36,486 nt of DNA from Myxococcales bacterium (lineage in GTDB: Bacteria > Myxococcota_A > Polyangia > Polyangiales > Polyangiaceae). A program made the position numbers and the translations under genes. Shown piece after piece: positions 15,510 to 23,347 of this stretch. The stretch is from positions 1-36,486 of the forward strand of contig JAHFDY010000024.1 in the NCBI GenBank assembly GCA_023248735.1, in the 5' to 3' direction. The notes under the pieces are model-generated. The model searched no databases. It saw only the letters and a program-made list of their open reading frames with translations, and was not told where the DNA came from. How positions within the stretch are numbered: position 1 is the stretch's first letter; each line of letters begins with the position of its first letter.

Positions 15510-17630
15510 CTAAGGATCGACCACGTGTGCGTTCAGCGTCCACGCACCTTTGCCCAAGTTGTAGCCGTCGATGAATACGTAATAGGTACCTGCGTCGAGA
15601 TCGAGATCGAGAAAGCTCTTGTTGCTCTGAAACCCAACGTGGCACGCACCCTTAATCAACTGAGCAGGGCAGGTAGCACCCTTTTGAATCTCGAGTATCG
15701 GTGTATAGCCGGTCGCCGAGAGCTCAAGCACCACGCGTTGCTTTTGGGTGAGCACGAGCTTGCCGACCTGGTCGGCGGCGCCACCCGCAGGGACGGTCGG
15801 TACATCGCAGCCGTGATCGTATTGTGCGTTGCTGAACGTCGTGTCTCCTGTGAAGAGGCCGCCGCCGCTGGGAATGGTAAAGGCAGTTGAGCAATCGTCC
15901 GCACCCGAAATAGCGGTGGAGGCAGCAAATGGTCGGACAAGGGGCGTAATGGTTGCCGTGAGACCCAACGAATCGGTTAGCACGGCGCGGTAACTGCCAG
16001 GTTGGACGTTCCGGGCGAAAGTTCTCACAGGTGTGGAGCTCAGTGAGCAACCCAAGCGTGTCGCGACGGAACAGGTGCTGTCGACGAGGGAGACCGCACC
16101 TATTTCGTTTTGCGAGTAGCGCGCGACAAGCAGCACGTCGGATGCCTGTGAAACAGTGAAGGCATACGCGCCGTTGGGGTTACCAGGAAAGCAATCATCT
16201 TTGATGACGTCAGCGCGATCGGACAGCGACAAACTCGTCGTCTTGTTGATGGGGATGCTGGGCGCCGTGCTGCACGATTGGTCCGGCGGCTCGGCGGTTG
16301 GCGCGGCCGCTTGAATGACGACGGTCGCGTCGATTGGGTCACTCGCAGCAACCGAGAGGACGTAGTTCCCCGCAGGCAGATTACGTGCAAACAAGGGGAG
16401 CGATGCATTCTTGCGGCATCGGATCTCATCTGTTGTCGTCGTGCACGAGGGCGTTCTTAGGCTGAGGACGGGGTCGACGAGCCCGATCGTCGTGCTCGCA
16501 AAAATGTGAATGTCCTTGGCCGAAGCGAGCGTAAATGAATAGGTCAACTCGCCTGACGATGCAGGGCATGCCGATGGAAGATCCAAGGTCGCTCCGACGA
16601 GCGATACATCGAACGCCGTATCGAGCGACACCGCGAGCGGCGACGTGCAGGTTTCGTTCGTGGGTGCGGTCGTCGCATCGAAAAGAGCGATCTTCAGCGT
16701 CACCGTCGCGTCGTACTGTGTTGCGACCCAAATCGTGTACGTGCCAGGCGCCAAGTTGCGCGTTCGCGTACGCGCAAGCGTCGTGCTGAAATCACACGAT
16801 TTCTCGGTGGTCGTATCGCCGCACGTGCCCATTACGGCTACCGCAATGTAAGAGCCACCGCTGCTGGCCGTAACTTCGACGTCTCGGTTTGCCCCAGCCG
16901 GGACCGTGAACGTGCCAACGACGTCATGGGCAGAGGTCGGTGACGGCATGTTGCATTTCGTCAAAAAACTGAACGTTGCTCCGACCGTGGACAGTGTCGT
17001 CGTGCCCATCGTGAACGCGAGCGGGCTTGTGCATGCGTCGCCTTTCGCCGTCACGCAACCTTGCTCGTCGATATTACCATCGCAGTTGTCGTCCTTGCCA
17101 TTGGCGCAAATCTCGCTCGCAAGACTCGATACGGTTGGGTCGGCGTCGTTGCAGTCCCGCTTCTTGACGCAGTGATCATCGGGATCGCCATCGCCGTCGC
17201 TGTCACGTTGAGTCGTCGTGCACGCGCGCGTTGGTTCGTCGCACAATCCGATTGTGCAAGGATCGTTATCGCTGCACGTTACTGGCGCGCCGGGCTTGCA
17301 GCCAAGACCGGCAAGACAAGTTTCTTGACCGTTGCAGTAGACGGCGTCGTCGCACAGGGTCGCATCGCCGGTGTAACGACAACGCTTGATCGTTGCGTCG
17401 CACTTGTCTGTGGTGCATGCGATCTTGTCGTCGCATTGCTTGTCGTCGACGCAAGGCGGTCCGATTGTCGGATCGGCATCGGTTAGCGCTTCGTCGCGCG
17501 CGTCCTTCGACGGGCCGTCGATACTGGCGTCGAGGTCTGTGGCAAACGCATCGTGCCGCGGCGTCGTCGAGCAAGCCACGACGAGTGCCGTCGCGGTCGT
17601 GAGGGCGCCTAGAGCTCGTAAGAGATGCAC
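15510..17630 (-). CDS. Lipoprotein with metal-binding motif and four PPC-like repeats
   Basis: 706 aa. A lipobox LVVAC (Cys20) gives surface anchoring. Residues 55-195 are Cys-rich (CVDDKQCDDKIACTTDKC style) and include the Asp-rich motif DSDGDGDPDD and the putative metal-binding segment EICANGKDDNCDGNIDE seen in many myxobacterial surface proteins. From about residue 197 four similar beta-sandwich repeats follow, each opening with a Cys-Ser/Thr pair (ACTSP, TCTSP, SCSTA, DCSTA) and ending in a PGTYTIWV-like strand, as in bacterial pre-peptidase C-terminal domains. No catalytic domain is present, so it may be structural or adhesive. It starts 18 bp after ftsB and may share its transcript. Confidence 0.8.
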   Translation of the reverse strand: MHLLRALGALTTATALVVACSTTPRHDAFATDLDASIDGPSKDARDEALTDADPTIGPPCVDDKQCDDKIACTTDKCDATIKRCRYTGDATLCDDAVYCNGQETCLAGLGCKPGAPVTCSDNDPCTIGLCDEPTRACTTTQRDSDGDGDPDDHCVKKRDCNDADPTVSSLASEICANGKDDNCDGNIDEQGCVTAKGDACTSPLAFTMGTTTLSTVGATFSFLTKCNMPSPTSAHDVVGTFTVPAGANRDVEVTASSGGSYIAVAVMGTCGDTTTEKSCDFSTTLARTRTRNLAPGTYTIWVATQYDATVTLKIALFDATTAPTNETCTSPLAVSLDTAFDVSLVGATLDLPSACPASSGELTYSFTLASAKDIHIFASTTIGLVDPVLSLRTPSCTTTTDEIRCRKNASLPLFARNLPAGNYVLSVAASDPIDATVVIQAAAPTAEPPDQSCSTAPSIPINKTTSLSLSDRADVIKDDCFPGNPNGAYAFTVSQASDVLLVARYSQNEIGAVSLVDSTCSVATRLGCSLSSTPVRTFARNVQPGSYRAVLTDSLGLTATITPLVRPFAASTAISGADDCSTAFTIPSGGGLFTGDTTFSNAQYDHGCDVPTVPAGGAADQVGKLVLTQKQRVVLELSATGYTPILEIQKGATCPAQLIKGACHVGFQSNKSFLDLDLDAGTYYVFIDGYNLGKGAWTLNAHVVDP

Positions 17631-17648
17631 ACGAGAACGATAACGTGA

Positions 17649-17939
17649 CTAGCGGGCTTTGCCGAAGTGAAAGACCACTTCGCTGCGGCGCACGAGGCCA
17701 AGCTGCTCCCGCGCGATCGTCTCAACGGCGCGAGGATCCTCCCGCAGTTGCTTCACTTGCGCGCGAAGACGGGTGACGTCACGTTCGAGTTCGCGGTTCT
17801 CCTCGGTCACGCGATCGAGTTCGGCACGCAAGAAACGCAGGCGTGGCACACCCTCCTTTTGAAAAAGGAGCGCTGGCACGGCGATAAGGGCCAGTGCCAG
17901 CAAAAAGACCGGCAGTGCGCGCTGCAGAAGAACTGCCAC
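17649..17939 (-). CDS. ftsB: FtsB/DivIC-family septum formation protein
   Basis: 96 aa. One N-terminal transmembrane helix (about residues 6-26) is followed by a periplasmic coiled coil at about 33-67 (RAELDRVTEENRELERDVTRL) and the family C-terminal segment DPRAVETIAREQLGLVRRSEVVFHF. FtsB pairs with FtsL and FtsQ in the divisome. The gene diverges from gatB and precedes two lipoprotein genes on the same strand; in many bacteria ftsB instead follows eno. The symbol is by family, since FtsB and DivIC cannot be told apart by sequence alone. Confidence 0.88.
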   Translation of the reverse strand: MAVLLQRALPVFLLALALIAVPALLFQKEGVPRLRFLRAELDRVTEENRELERDVTRLRAQVKQLREDPRAVETIAREQLGLVRRSEVVFHFGKAR

Positions 17940-17960
17940 GTCTCATTCTTGCCATAGAGC

Positions 17961-17996
17961 GCCCGAAATGGGCCAATTTTGGTGTAAATTGACCAA
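17961..17996. promoter_or_regulatory. Two inverted repeats in ftsB/gatB divergent spacer
   Basis: The 60-bp spacer holds GCCC-GAAAT-GGGC (17961-17973) and TTGGT-N8-ACCAA (17979-17996), the second ending 3 bp before the gatB ATG. Either could be a shared operator or a leader hairpin. No firm promoter boxes are seen. Confidence 0.25.
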
Positions 17997-17999
17997 ACC

Positions 18000-19436
18000 A
18001 TGAGTCGCTACGAAGCCGTAATCGGTCTCGAAGTTCACGCGCAGTTGCTTACGAAAACAAAGGCGTTTTGCGCGTGTTCCACGGCCTTCGGGGCACCTCC
18101 CAACACCCAGGTGTGTCCAACCTGCCTGGGCCTTCCGGGTGCGCTTCCGGTTCTCAATGGGAAGGCGGTGGAGCTCGCCGTTCGGGCGGCCATCGCGCTC
18201 AACTGCACGGTTTTGCGCGAGAGCATTTTCGCTCGAAAGAACTATTTCTATCCCGATTTGCCCAAGGGTTATCAGATTAGCCAGTACGACCGGCCCTATA
18301 GCGAGCACGGTCATCTCGACATTGCCGTATCCGCGAAAGGTTCTGAAGCCGCGAAGCGCGTCGGTATCACACGCGCGCACATGGAGGAAGACGCTGGCAA
18401 GAACATGCACGACAAGGGGGACGTCTCCATCGTCGACCTCAATCGGTCGGGTACCGCACTCGTCGAGATTGTCAGTGAGCCTGACCTGCGGAGTGCCGAT
18501 GAGGCTGCCGAATACCTCAAGACGTTGCGCGAGATTCTGGTGTTCATTGGCGTGAACGACGGCAATCTCGAGGAAGGTTCGTTTCGTTGCGACGCCAATG
18601 TGTCGATTCGCCCCGTCGGCCAGGAGAAACTCGGCACGCGCGCGGAGCTTAAGAACATCAATTCGTTCAAGTTTGTACGCGAAGCGATCAACTACGAAAT
18701 CGCCCGACAAGAGGGAGTCCTCGAAGCAGGGGGCAAGGTCGTTCAGGAGACGCGGGGCTGGGATGAGAGGGCCGGCAAGACATTCTCAATGCGCAGCAAA
18801 GAGGAAGCGCAGGACTATCGGTACTTCCCCGAACCTGACTTGCCACCACTGGTGCTCTCTGAGGCGTTCGTCGAGTCAGTACGAGCCACGATGCCGGAGC
18901 TTCCGCAAGCGCGACGCGAGCGTTTCGTCCGTGACCACGGGCAGACACCATACGCCGCTCAGGTGCTAACGACACACCCTGAGGTTGCCCGCTTCTATGA
19001 GGAGGCCGCGGCATTGCACGGTGACTTCGTCAAGATAGGGAACTTTGTGCAGGCTGAGGTTCTTCGCGACGTGCACACGCAGGGATTGTCAGCGACGTTC
19101 ACGGTGACACCAAGTCAAGTTGCTGAACTATTGCAACTCGTCGACAAGGGTGACATTTCCGGCAAGCAAGCCAAAGAGGTCTACGCGAAGTTGGTGAACA
19201 CGAAAAAGGCAGCCGCCGAGATCGTCAAGGAACTTGGCATGCAGCAAGTGACGGATCCTGCTGCGATCGATGAAGTCTGCAAGCGCATGATCGATGCCAA
19301 TCCCAAACAGGCCGAAGCCTACAGAGCGGGCAAGGTCGCGATGCTTGGGTACTTCGTCGGACTCGCAATGAAGGAGACGAAGGGGAGCGCGAATCCGCAG
19401 ATGGTGAATGAGGCATTGAAGCGTTTGCTCTGCTGA
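18000..19436 (+). CDS. gatB: Aspartyl/glutamyl-tRNA(Asn/Gln) amidotransferase subunit B
   Basis: 478 aa, normal GatB length. The start ATG begins MSRYEAVIGLEVHAQLLT, the family opening. A zinc site of four Cys (24, 26, 39, 42) lies in FCACSTAF...VCPTCLGLPG. ARKNYFYPDLPKGYQISQYD, RAHMEEDAGK and LVEIVSEPD, all diagnostic, follow. The C-terminal helical and YqeY-like part (about 330-478) ends in NPKQAEAYRAGK and NPQMVNEALKRLL. With GatA and GatC it turns mischarged Glu-tRNA(Gln) (or Asp-tRNA(Asn)) into the amidated form. GatA and GatC are not in this window, so the operon is split. The gene converges on the methyltransferase gene with 4 bp between. Confidence 0.98.
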   Translation: MSRYEAVIGLEVHAQLLTKTKAFCACSTAFGAPPNTQVCPTCLGLPGALPVLNGKAVELAVRAAIALNCTVLRESIFARKNYFYPDLPKGYQISQYDRPYSEHGHLDIAVSAKGSEAAKRVGITRAHMEEDAGKNMHDKGDVSIVDLNRSGTALVEIVSEPDLRSADEAAEYLKTLREILVFIGVNDGNLEEGSFRCDANVSIRPVGQEKLGTRAELKNINSFKFVREAINYEIARQEGVLEAGGKVVQETRGWDERAGKTFSMRSKEEAQDYRYFPEPDLPPLVLSEAFVESVRATMPELPQARRERFVRDHGQTPYAAQVLTTHPEVARFYEEAAALHGDFVKIGNFVQAEVLRDVHTQGLSATFTVTPSQVAELLQLVDKGDISGKQAKEVYAKLVNTKKAAAEIVKELGMQQVTDPAAIDEVCKRMIDANPKQAEAYRAGKVAMLGYFVGLAMKETKGSANPQMVNEALKRLLC

Positions 19437-19440
19437 GGCG

Positions 19441-20184
19441 TCACGATGCCCGAAGCGTAAATACGGGCACGTTGTGGGTTCCGACGCCAAATTCGTTCCA
19501 CTCGACAATCGAGAACGGTACCTCCACAGCGCATGTCTCAGTCGGTTCGAGCGACAGAGGCCGTCGAAACGATGCGGCTATCGCTTTCGCACCTTCGAGG
19601 TCGAGCTTGGGCCCGTAGAGAACGAGCACTCCCGTCTTGGGTTTGAGAATTTTGAGCACGCATTCGCGCCAATAGACCTGCTCGAACTCAACGACGTCGA
19701 AAGGGTACGGATCGAAAAAAATGGCGTCGAAGCGTGCTTCGTAATTCCACCAATCGACGTTTTCCCAACGCTCGTTGACAAGCGCTACAGAGGGCCTCTC
19801 GCCCCACCCCGCCTCGAGCATGTGACGGAAGACGACGGGGTGCCCCTCAACGATCGTGTGCGACGCAACACCATGGCGCGCAATCGCCGAGTCAACGATG
19901 CCGCAGCCAAAGCCGACGTTGAGAACGTGCCCGCCCCCTCGGCAGAGTATTTCGGCGGTCTTCTCCATGAGGGGGCGCTCGAACTCAACCATGACGTAGC
20001 GCTCGACGCCGCCCGCGTCGCAAGTGAGAAGGTTGCCTTGGTCATCATACCAAACCCTTTGATCAAGATCGGGTACACGTGGCTGCGATCCGCGACCGTT
20101 GACGCGCTCGACCGCTACCCCAATGGCATCGAGCAGGGCGATTGCATTGGCGAACGGCACTGACGGGTCTTGTCGGCTGCGCAC
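19441..20184 (-). CDS. SAM-dependent methyltransferase, GAMT/RMT2-like
   Basis: About 247 aa from a GTG at 20184 (an alternative GTG lies at 20160). The open frame runs on to 20682 but there overlaps the divergent kinase gene and is not protein-like. The region before the fold, WYDDQGNLLTCDAGGVERYVMV..ERPLM, and motif I VLNVGFGCGI at about residues 87-96, followed by TIVEGHP with the SAM-binding acid Glu113, resemble guanidinoacetate and arginine N-methyltransferases (GAMT, RMT2). FDAIFFDPYPFD supplies the motif with the catalytic-type acid. The substrate may be a guanidino compound or a protein arginine; the sequence alone cannot decide. It diverges from the sensor kinase with a 118-bp spacer. 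Confidence 0.78.
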   Translation of the reverse strand: MRSRQDPSVPFANAIALLDAIGVAVERVNGRGSQPRVPDLDQRVWYDDQGNLLTCDAGGVERYVMVEFERPLMEKTAEILCRGGGHVLNVGFGCGIVDSAIARHGVASHTIVEGHPVVFRHMLEAGWGERPSVALVNERWENVDWWNYEARFDAIFFDPYPFDVVEFEQVYWRECVLKILKPKTGVLVLYGPKLDLEGAKAIAASFRRPLSLEPTETCAVEVPFSIVEWNEFGVGTHNVPVFTLRAS

Positions 20185-20302
20185 GCAGGGTGCATACGCC
20201 GCAAGGCGCGAGCGCTCAAGCCTCGATGTTCGAGGGGGCTCCACGCGTGCCTTCGGCCACCTAAAATTGCGGCGATTGCGTGGCCCAGGTACTCCTATCA
20301 AG

Positions 20303-21820
20303 GTGAGTGTCGATTCGCTCCCTCCCGCGCAGCGTGTGCGGCACGTGCCGCGTGTGCTGATCGTTGACGACCACGACGACCTAGCCTCGTCGCTCTGCGC
20401 TTTGCTTTCTAGCGCGCAGTTTGAAGGTGCGCGCGCCGAGGTCGAACGCGTCGCAACGGGTGCCGCCGCGCTCGAAGTTGCGGCTGCGTGTGACGTCATC
20501 ATCGTCGACGTCAAGTTGCCAGATATGAGCGGCGTCGATCTTCTTCGAGAGCTCAAGCGCCGAAACGTCGCGAGTGAGGTGATCGTGATCACCGGCTTCG
20601 CAACGAAGGACGCGGCAATCGACGCCCTCCATTTGGGAGCGTTTGCGTTCATCGAGAAGTCGTTTCGCCCAGACGAGCTCACGGCCGTTGTTGCTCAAGC
20701 GATCAGGAAGGTCCGCCTCCATCACGAACGGACCGATCTCGAGCAGCGGTATCGCGCTCTCGTTGAGTTGACCGATGTCATGGTCGTGGAGCTCGACGCG
20801 AGAGGCGCAGTCGTTTTCTTTAACAACAAGGCTCTCACGGTTGCAGGGCTCGATGCCGAAACGGTGAATGGGCGCGATTTTCTCACCTCGTGGATCGTGC
20901 CCGAAGAGCGCGAGCAAGTGGGTGAGGTGATGGATCGCGTGCGCCTCGAAGGGACGCCGCTCGAAGGCGAGACGTGGTTTGTCGATCTCATCGGTGGTCC
21001 TCGAAGCGTGACATCGAGAGGGCGAAGGCGGAGACGCATTCGTTGGCATCTGTCGCGGGCATGGTCTGAAGGCTCCGTGTACGGCGTAGGTACAGACATC
21101 ACGGCACGCTACGATCTTGAGCGTCGCGCGGCCGATGCCGAAGCGATGAGCGCGATGGGAGCCCTCGCTTTGAGCCTGGCGCATGAAATTCGCAATCCAC
21201 TCAACGCGGCCGTGCTGCAGCTCCACCTGCTAGGCAGGCATATCGGCAAGCTGACGGCTCCACGTGAGATCGTGAGCCAGCTCGAGGAAAAAGTTCACAT
21301 TGTTGATGACGAAATCGGACGCCTCAGTCGCCTTCTCACTGAGTTTCTCGAACTCGCGCACCCCCGACAAACTGCGAAACGCGCGTGTGACATCGGGCTG
21401 ATTGCAGAGAGCGTCGTCGCGCTGGAGCTCGAAGCGGCCGCTGCGCGCGAAGTGGAGATCATCAGCCACGTGGATCGTGATTGTTTCGTTCTTGGCGATC
21501 CCGAGAAGCTGAAACAGGTGCTCCTCAATGTGTTGGTCAACGCGCTTGACGCTACGCCGTCGGGTGGAAGCGTCCGCCTTGTCGTGCGGCCTCTTGGGGA
21601 TAGGATCGTTGCGCAAATTGTTGACGATGGATCTGGCATTGCCGCCGACGTTCTCGACCACGTCTTCGAACCCTTCTTCACGACCAAAGAGGCTGGAACC
21701 GGTCTTGGTCTATCCATTGTGCGCAAGCTCGTTCAGCAACACAGCGGGGAGGTGCGCGTGACGAGCGAACTCGGGAAGGGCACTCAGGTAGAGGTCGATC
21801 TCCCGCGAAGTCGTGACTGA
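20303..21820 (+). CDS. Receiver-PAS-histidine kinase
   Basis: About 505 aa from a GTG at 20303; a later GTG at 20345 is possible and longer upstream starts overlap the divergent gene. The order is reversed compared with a classical hybrid kinase. The N-terminal receiver (about 15-135) has acidic Asp22/Asp23, phospho-acceptor Asp69 in IIVDVKLPD, Thr97 and Lys119. A PAS-like sensor follows (about 151-265), then a kinase core with phospho-His294 in LAHEIRNP and an ATPase domain with NVLVNALDAT, DDGSGI and FTTKEAGTGLGLSIV. There is no membrane segment, so it is cytosolic. An input receiver suggests control by another kinase. No cognate output regulator is adjacent, so its target is unknown. Confidence 0.92.
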   Translation: MSVDSLPPAQRVRHVPRVLIVDDHDDLASSLCALLSSAQFEGARAEVERVATGAAALEVAAACDVIIVDVKLPDMSGVDLLRELKRRNVASEVIVITGFATKDAAIDALHLGAFAFIEKSFRPDELTAVVAQAIRKVRLHHERTDLEQRYRALVELTDVMVVELDARGAVVFFNNKALTVAGLDAETVNGRDFLTSWIVPEEREQVGEVMDRVRLEGTPLEGETWFVDLIGGPRSVTSRGRRRRRIRWHLSRAWSEGSVYGVGTDITARYDLERRAADAEAMSAMGALALSLAHEIRNPLNAAVLQLHLLGRHIGKLTAPREIVSQLEEKVHIVDDEIGRLSRLLTEFLELAHPRQTAKRACDIGLIAESVVALELEAAAAREVEIISHVDRDCFVLGDPEKLKQVLLNVLVNALDATPSGGSVRLVVRPLGDRIVAQIVDDGSGIAADVLDHVFEPFFTTKEAGTGLGLSIVRKLVQQHSGEVRVTSELGKGTQVEVDLPRSRD

Positions 21821-21835
21821 GCATAACGAGCGTCA

Positions 21836-21845
21836 CCGCTAGCGG
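21836..21845. terminator. 10-bp palindrome between convergent genes
   Basis: CCGCTAGCGG is centred in the 48-bp gap between the kinase gene and the converging lipoprotein gene. It may help end both transcripts. No T-run is attached. Confidence 0.2.
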
Positions 21846-21868
21846 AAGCGCGAGACCTCCCGCTGAGA

Positions 21869-23347
21869 CTATTTGTGCAGCTTCCAGACGTGTGAGTCGT
21901 ATCCGAAGTACACGTAGTCGTTGTCGCTCCCGAGCATCGGTGGAAGGCCCCCCGAAAAGAGTCGCTCTTCAGCTGGGTTTCCGCTCGGGCCAACGCGGAT
22001 GAGGCCGTTAATGCCTGAGTAGAGGTGCTTGCCATCGAACAAGATGCTCTGATTCGTTCCGGAGATTTTCTTCACTGCCGGCGCGCCAGCATCGGTACCA
22101 GCTGTCGCAGAAATCGCGACCTCATACATTCCTGGATCGACCCATTGCACCCAGAAGCACCTAGTTTCGCTGCACGCGAGTGTTCGCCGGCCGGCAGACG
22201 ATGAGGTGTCGGTCATCTTCGTTGCTGTCGACAGGTCGAGCGGGAAGCGCAGCATCGAGGGCGGGTCTTCGAGAAGCGCGATTACCTGGGTGCTAGTGAT
22301 GGCCAGCGTATCGGGGATGGGGCGGCCAATCGTGGGACTGGTCGCGACGCCAGATTTCGGATCGTTCGCCGAAAATCGATACACTGAATACGGTCCGTTG
22401 TTGGTGCGGAGCGTGACGTAAATGTGGGTCGTATTGGAACGAATCCCCAGGATCTCTGTGACGCCATCGGGCAGCGAAAGCAATTGTGGCGTGGATTTGA
22501 TCGCGTTCTTGTCGACGCGGTAGAGCGACGGACGTTGCTGGCCGTTCGTATCCGTCCAGTTGACAAAGTAGATGTGCTGCTCGGCGACCCAAAATGGCCA
22601 AGCATCAGCACGTACCGCGATGAACGCGATCGCCTCGGTTACGCCGCTCGTCAGGTTGATGCGGTAGTAGCCAAACCGATTGTCATCGATACCTGCATCT
22701 GCCGGAGTGTCGCGCGTTCGACCAGAGACGTAGACGTAGTCGCCATCGCGTTGACCTGAGTAGAAATCGAAGGGCTGGGGTGCAACCTTGTTTGGCAAGT
22801 AGTAGGTCGTATCGGCGGCAGATGCGGTCGCAACCACTTGGTCGTATTGCGAGACGCGTGCCGTGGTCGAGACCTTCACTTCGCCGCGTAGCGCCTCTCC
22901 GCGAGCGAATGCAGAGTCGTCACCGAAGAGGTTTGGATCACGATCCATCGTGATCTTGTTCTTGAGCGCACCGCTTCCGGTCGGCAGCCAGTCAACGAGT
23001 ACCTCGGCGTGTCCGAGCGCGCCGTTGTAGTAGCCGCCTTCAATCTTGATCGTCGCGTTTTTCTTGTATGCGTCAGGCGTCAGGATTTGCAGTTTGAGAT
23101 CTTGCAAGTCCTCTTTCGTGTAGTTCTGAAGGCGCGATTCGTAACTTGTGTAGAGACGATGTGAGTTCGTGCTTGGATCATAAGGATAGCGCGCGCCGCT
23201 ATCGCCAACGATGCTGAGTGATAGGACGAGGGAATCCGGTGCCGCGTCCACGGCTGCGACCGATGCGTCTTGTCCGAGTTGGGCCGCTTGCTCACTGCAA
23301 CCGATCACGCAAACGACCAACGGAAGGAATGGCAACCAGCCTTTCAC
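21869..23347 (-). CDS. Lipoprotein with beta-propeller-like body, unknown function
   Basis: 492 aa. The lipobox is CVIGC (Cys17). Residues 60-190 contain a beta-rich segment (NATIKIEGGYYNGALGHAEVLVDWLPTG). From about 200 a series of similar strands recurs (DGDYVYVSGRT, EQHIYFVNWTD, NTTHIYVTLRT, DGKHLYSGING, DNDYVYFGYDS), the periodic 'D..YVYF' signature of beta-propeller surface proteins. No catalytic residues are apparent. The GTG start overlaps the stop of the upstream 782-aa lipoprotein gene by 4 bases (GTGA), so the two are translated together and may form a complex at the cell surface. Function is not known. Confidence 0.78.
   Translation of the reverse strand: MKGWLPFLPLVVCVIGCSEQAAQLGQDASVAAVDAAPDSLVLSLSIVGDSGARYPYDPSTNSHRLYTSYESRLQNYTKEDLQDLKLQILTPDAYKKNATIKIEGGYYNGALGHAEVLVDWLPTGSGALKNKITMDRDPNLFGDDSAFARGEALRGEVKVSTTARVSQYDQVVATASAADTTYYLPNKVAPQPFDFYSGQRDGDYVYVSGRTRDTPADAGIDDNRFGYYRINLTSGVTEAIAFIAVRADAWPFWVAEQHIYFVNWTDTNGQQRPSLYRVDKNAIKSTPQLLSLPDGVTEILGIRSNTTHIYVTLRTNNGPYSVYRFSANDPKSGVATSPTIGRPIPDTLAITSTQVIALLEDPPSMLRFPLDLSTATKMTDTSSSAGRRTLACSETRCFWVQWVDPGMYEVAISATAGTDAGAPAVKKISGTNQSILFDGKHLYSGINGLIRVGPSGNPAEERLFSGGLPPMLGSDNDYVYFGYDSHVWKLHK

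Noticed and set aside
20185-20682. Upstream extension of the methyltransferase frame
   Set aside because: It runs antisense to the receiver domain of the kinase and is Ser/Arg-rich shadow sequence.
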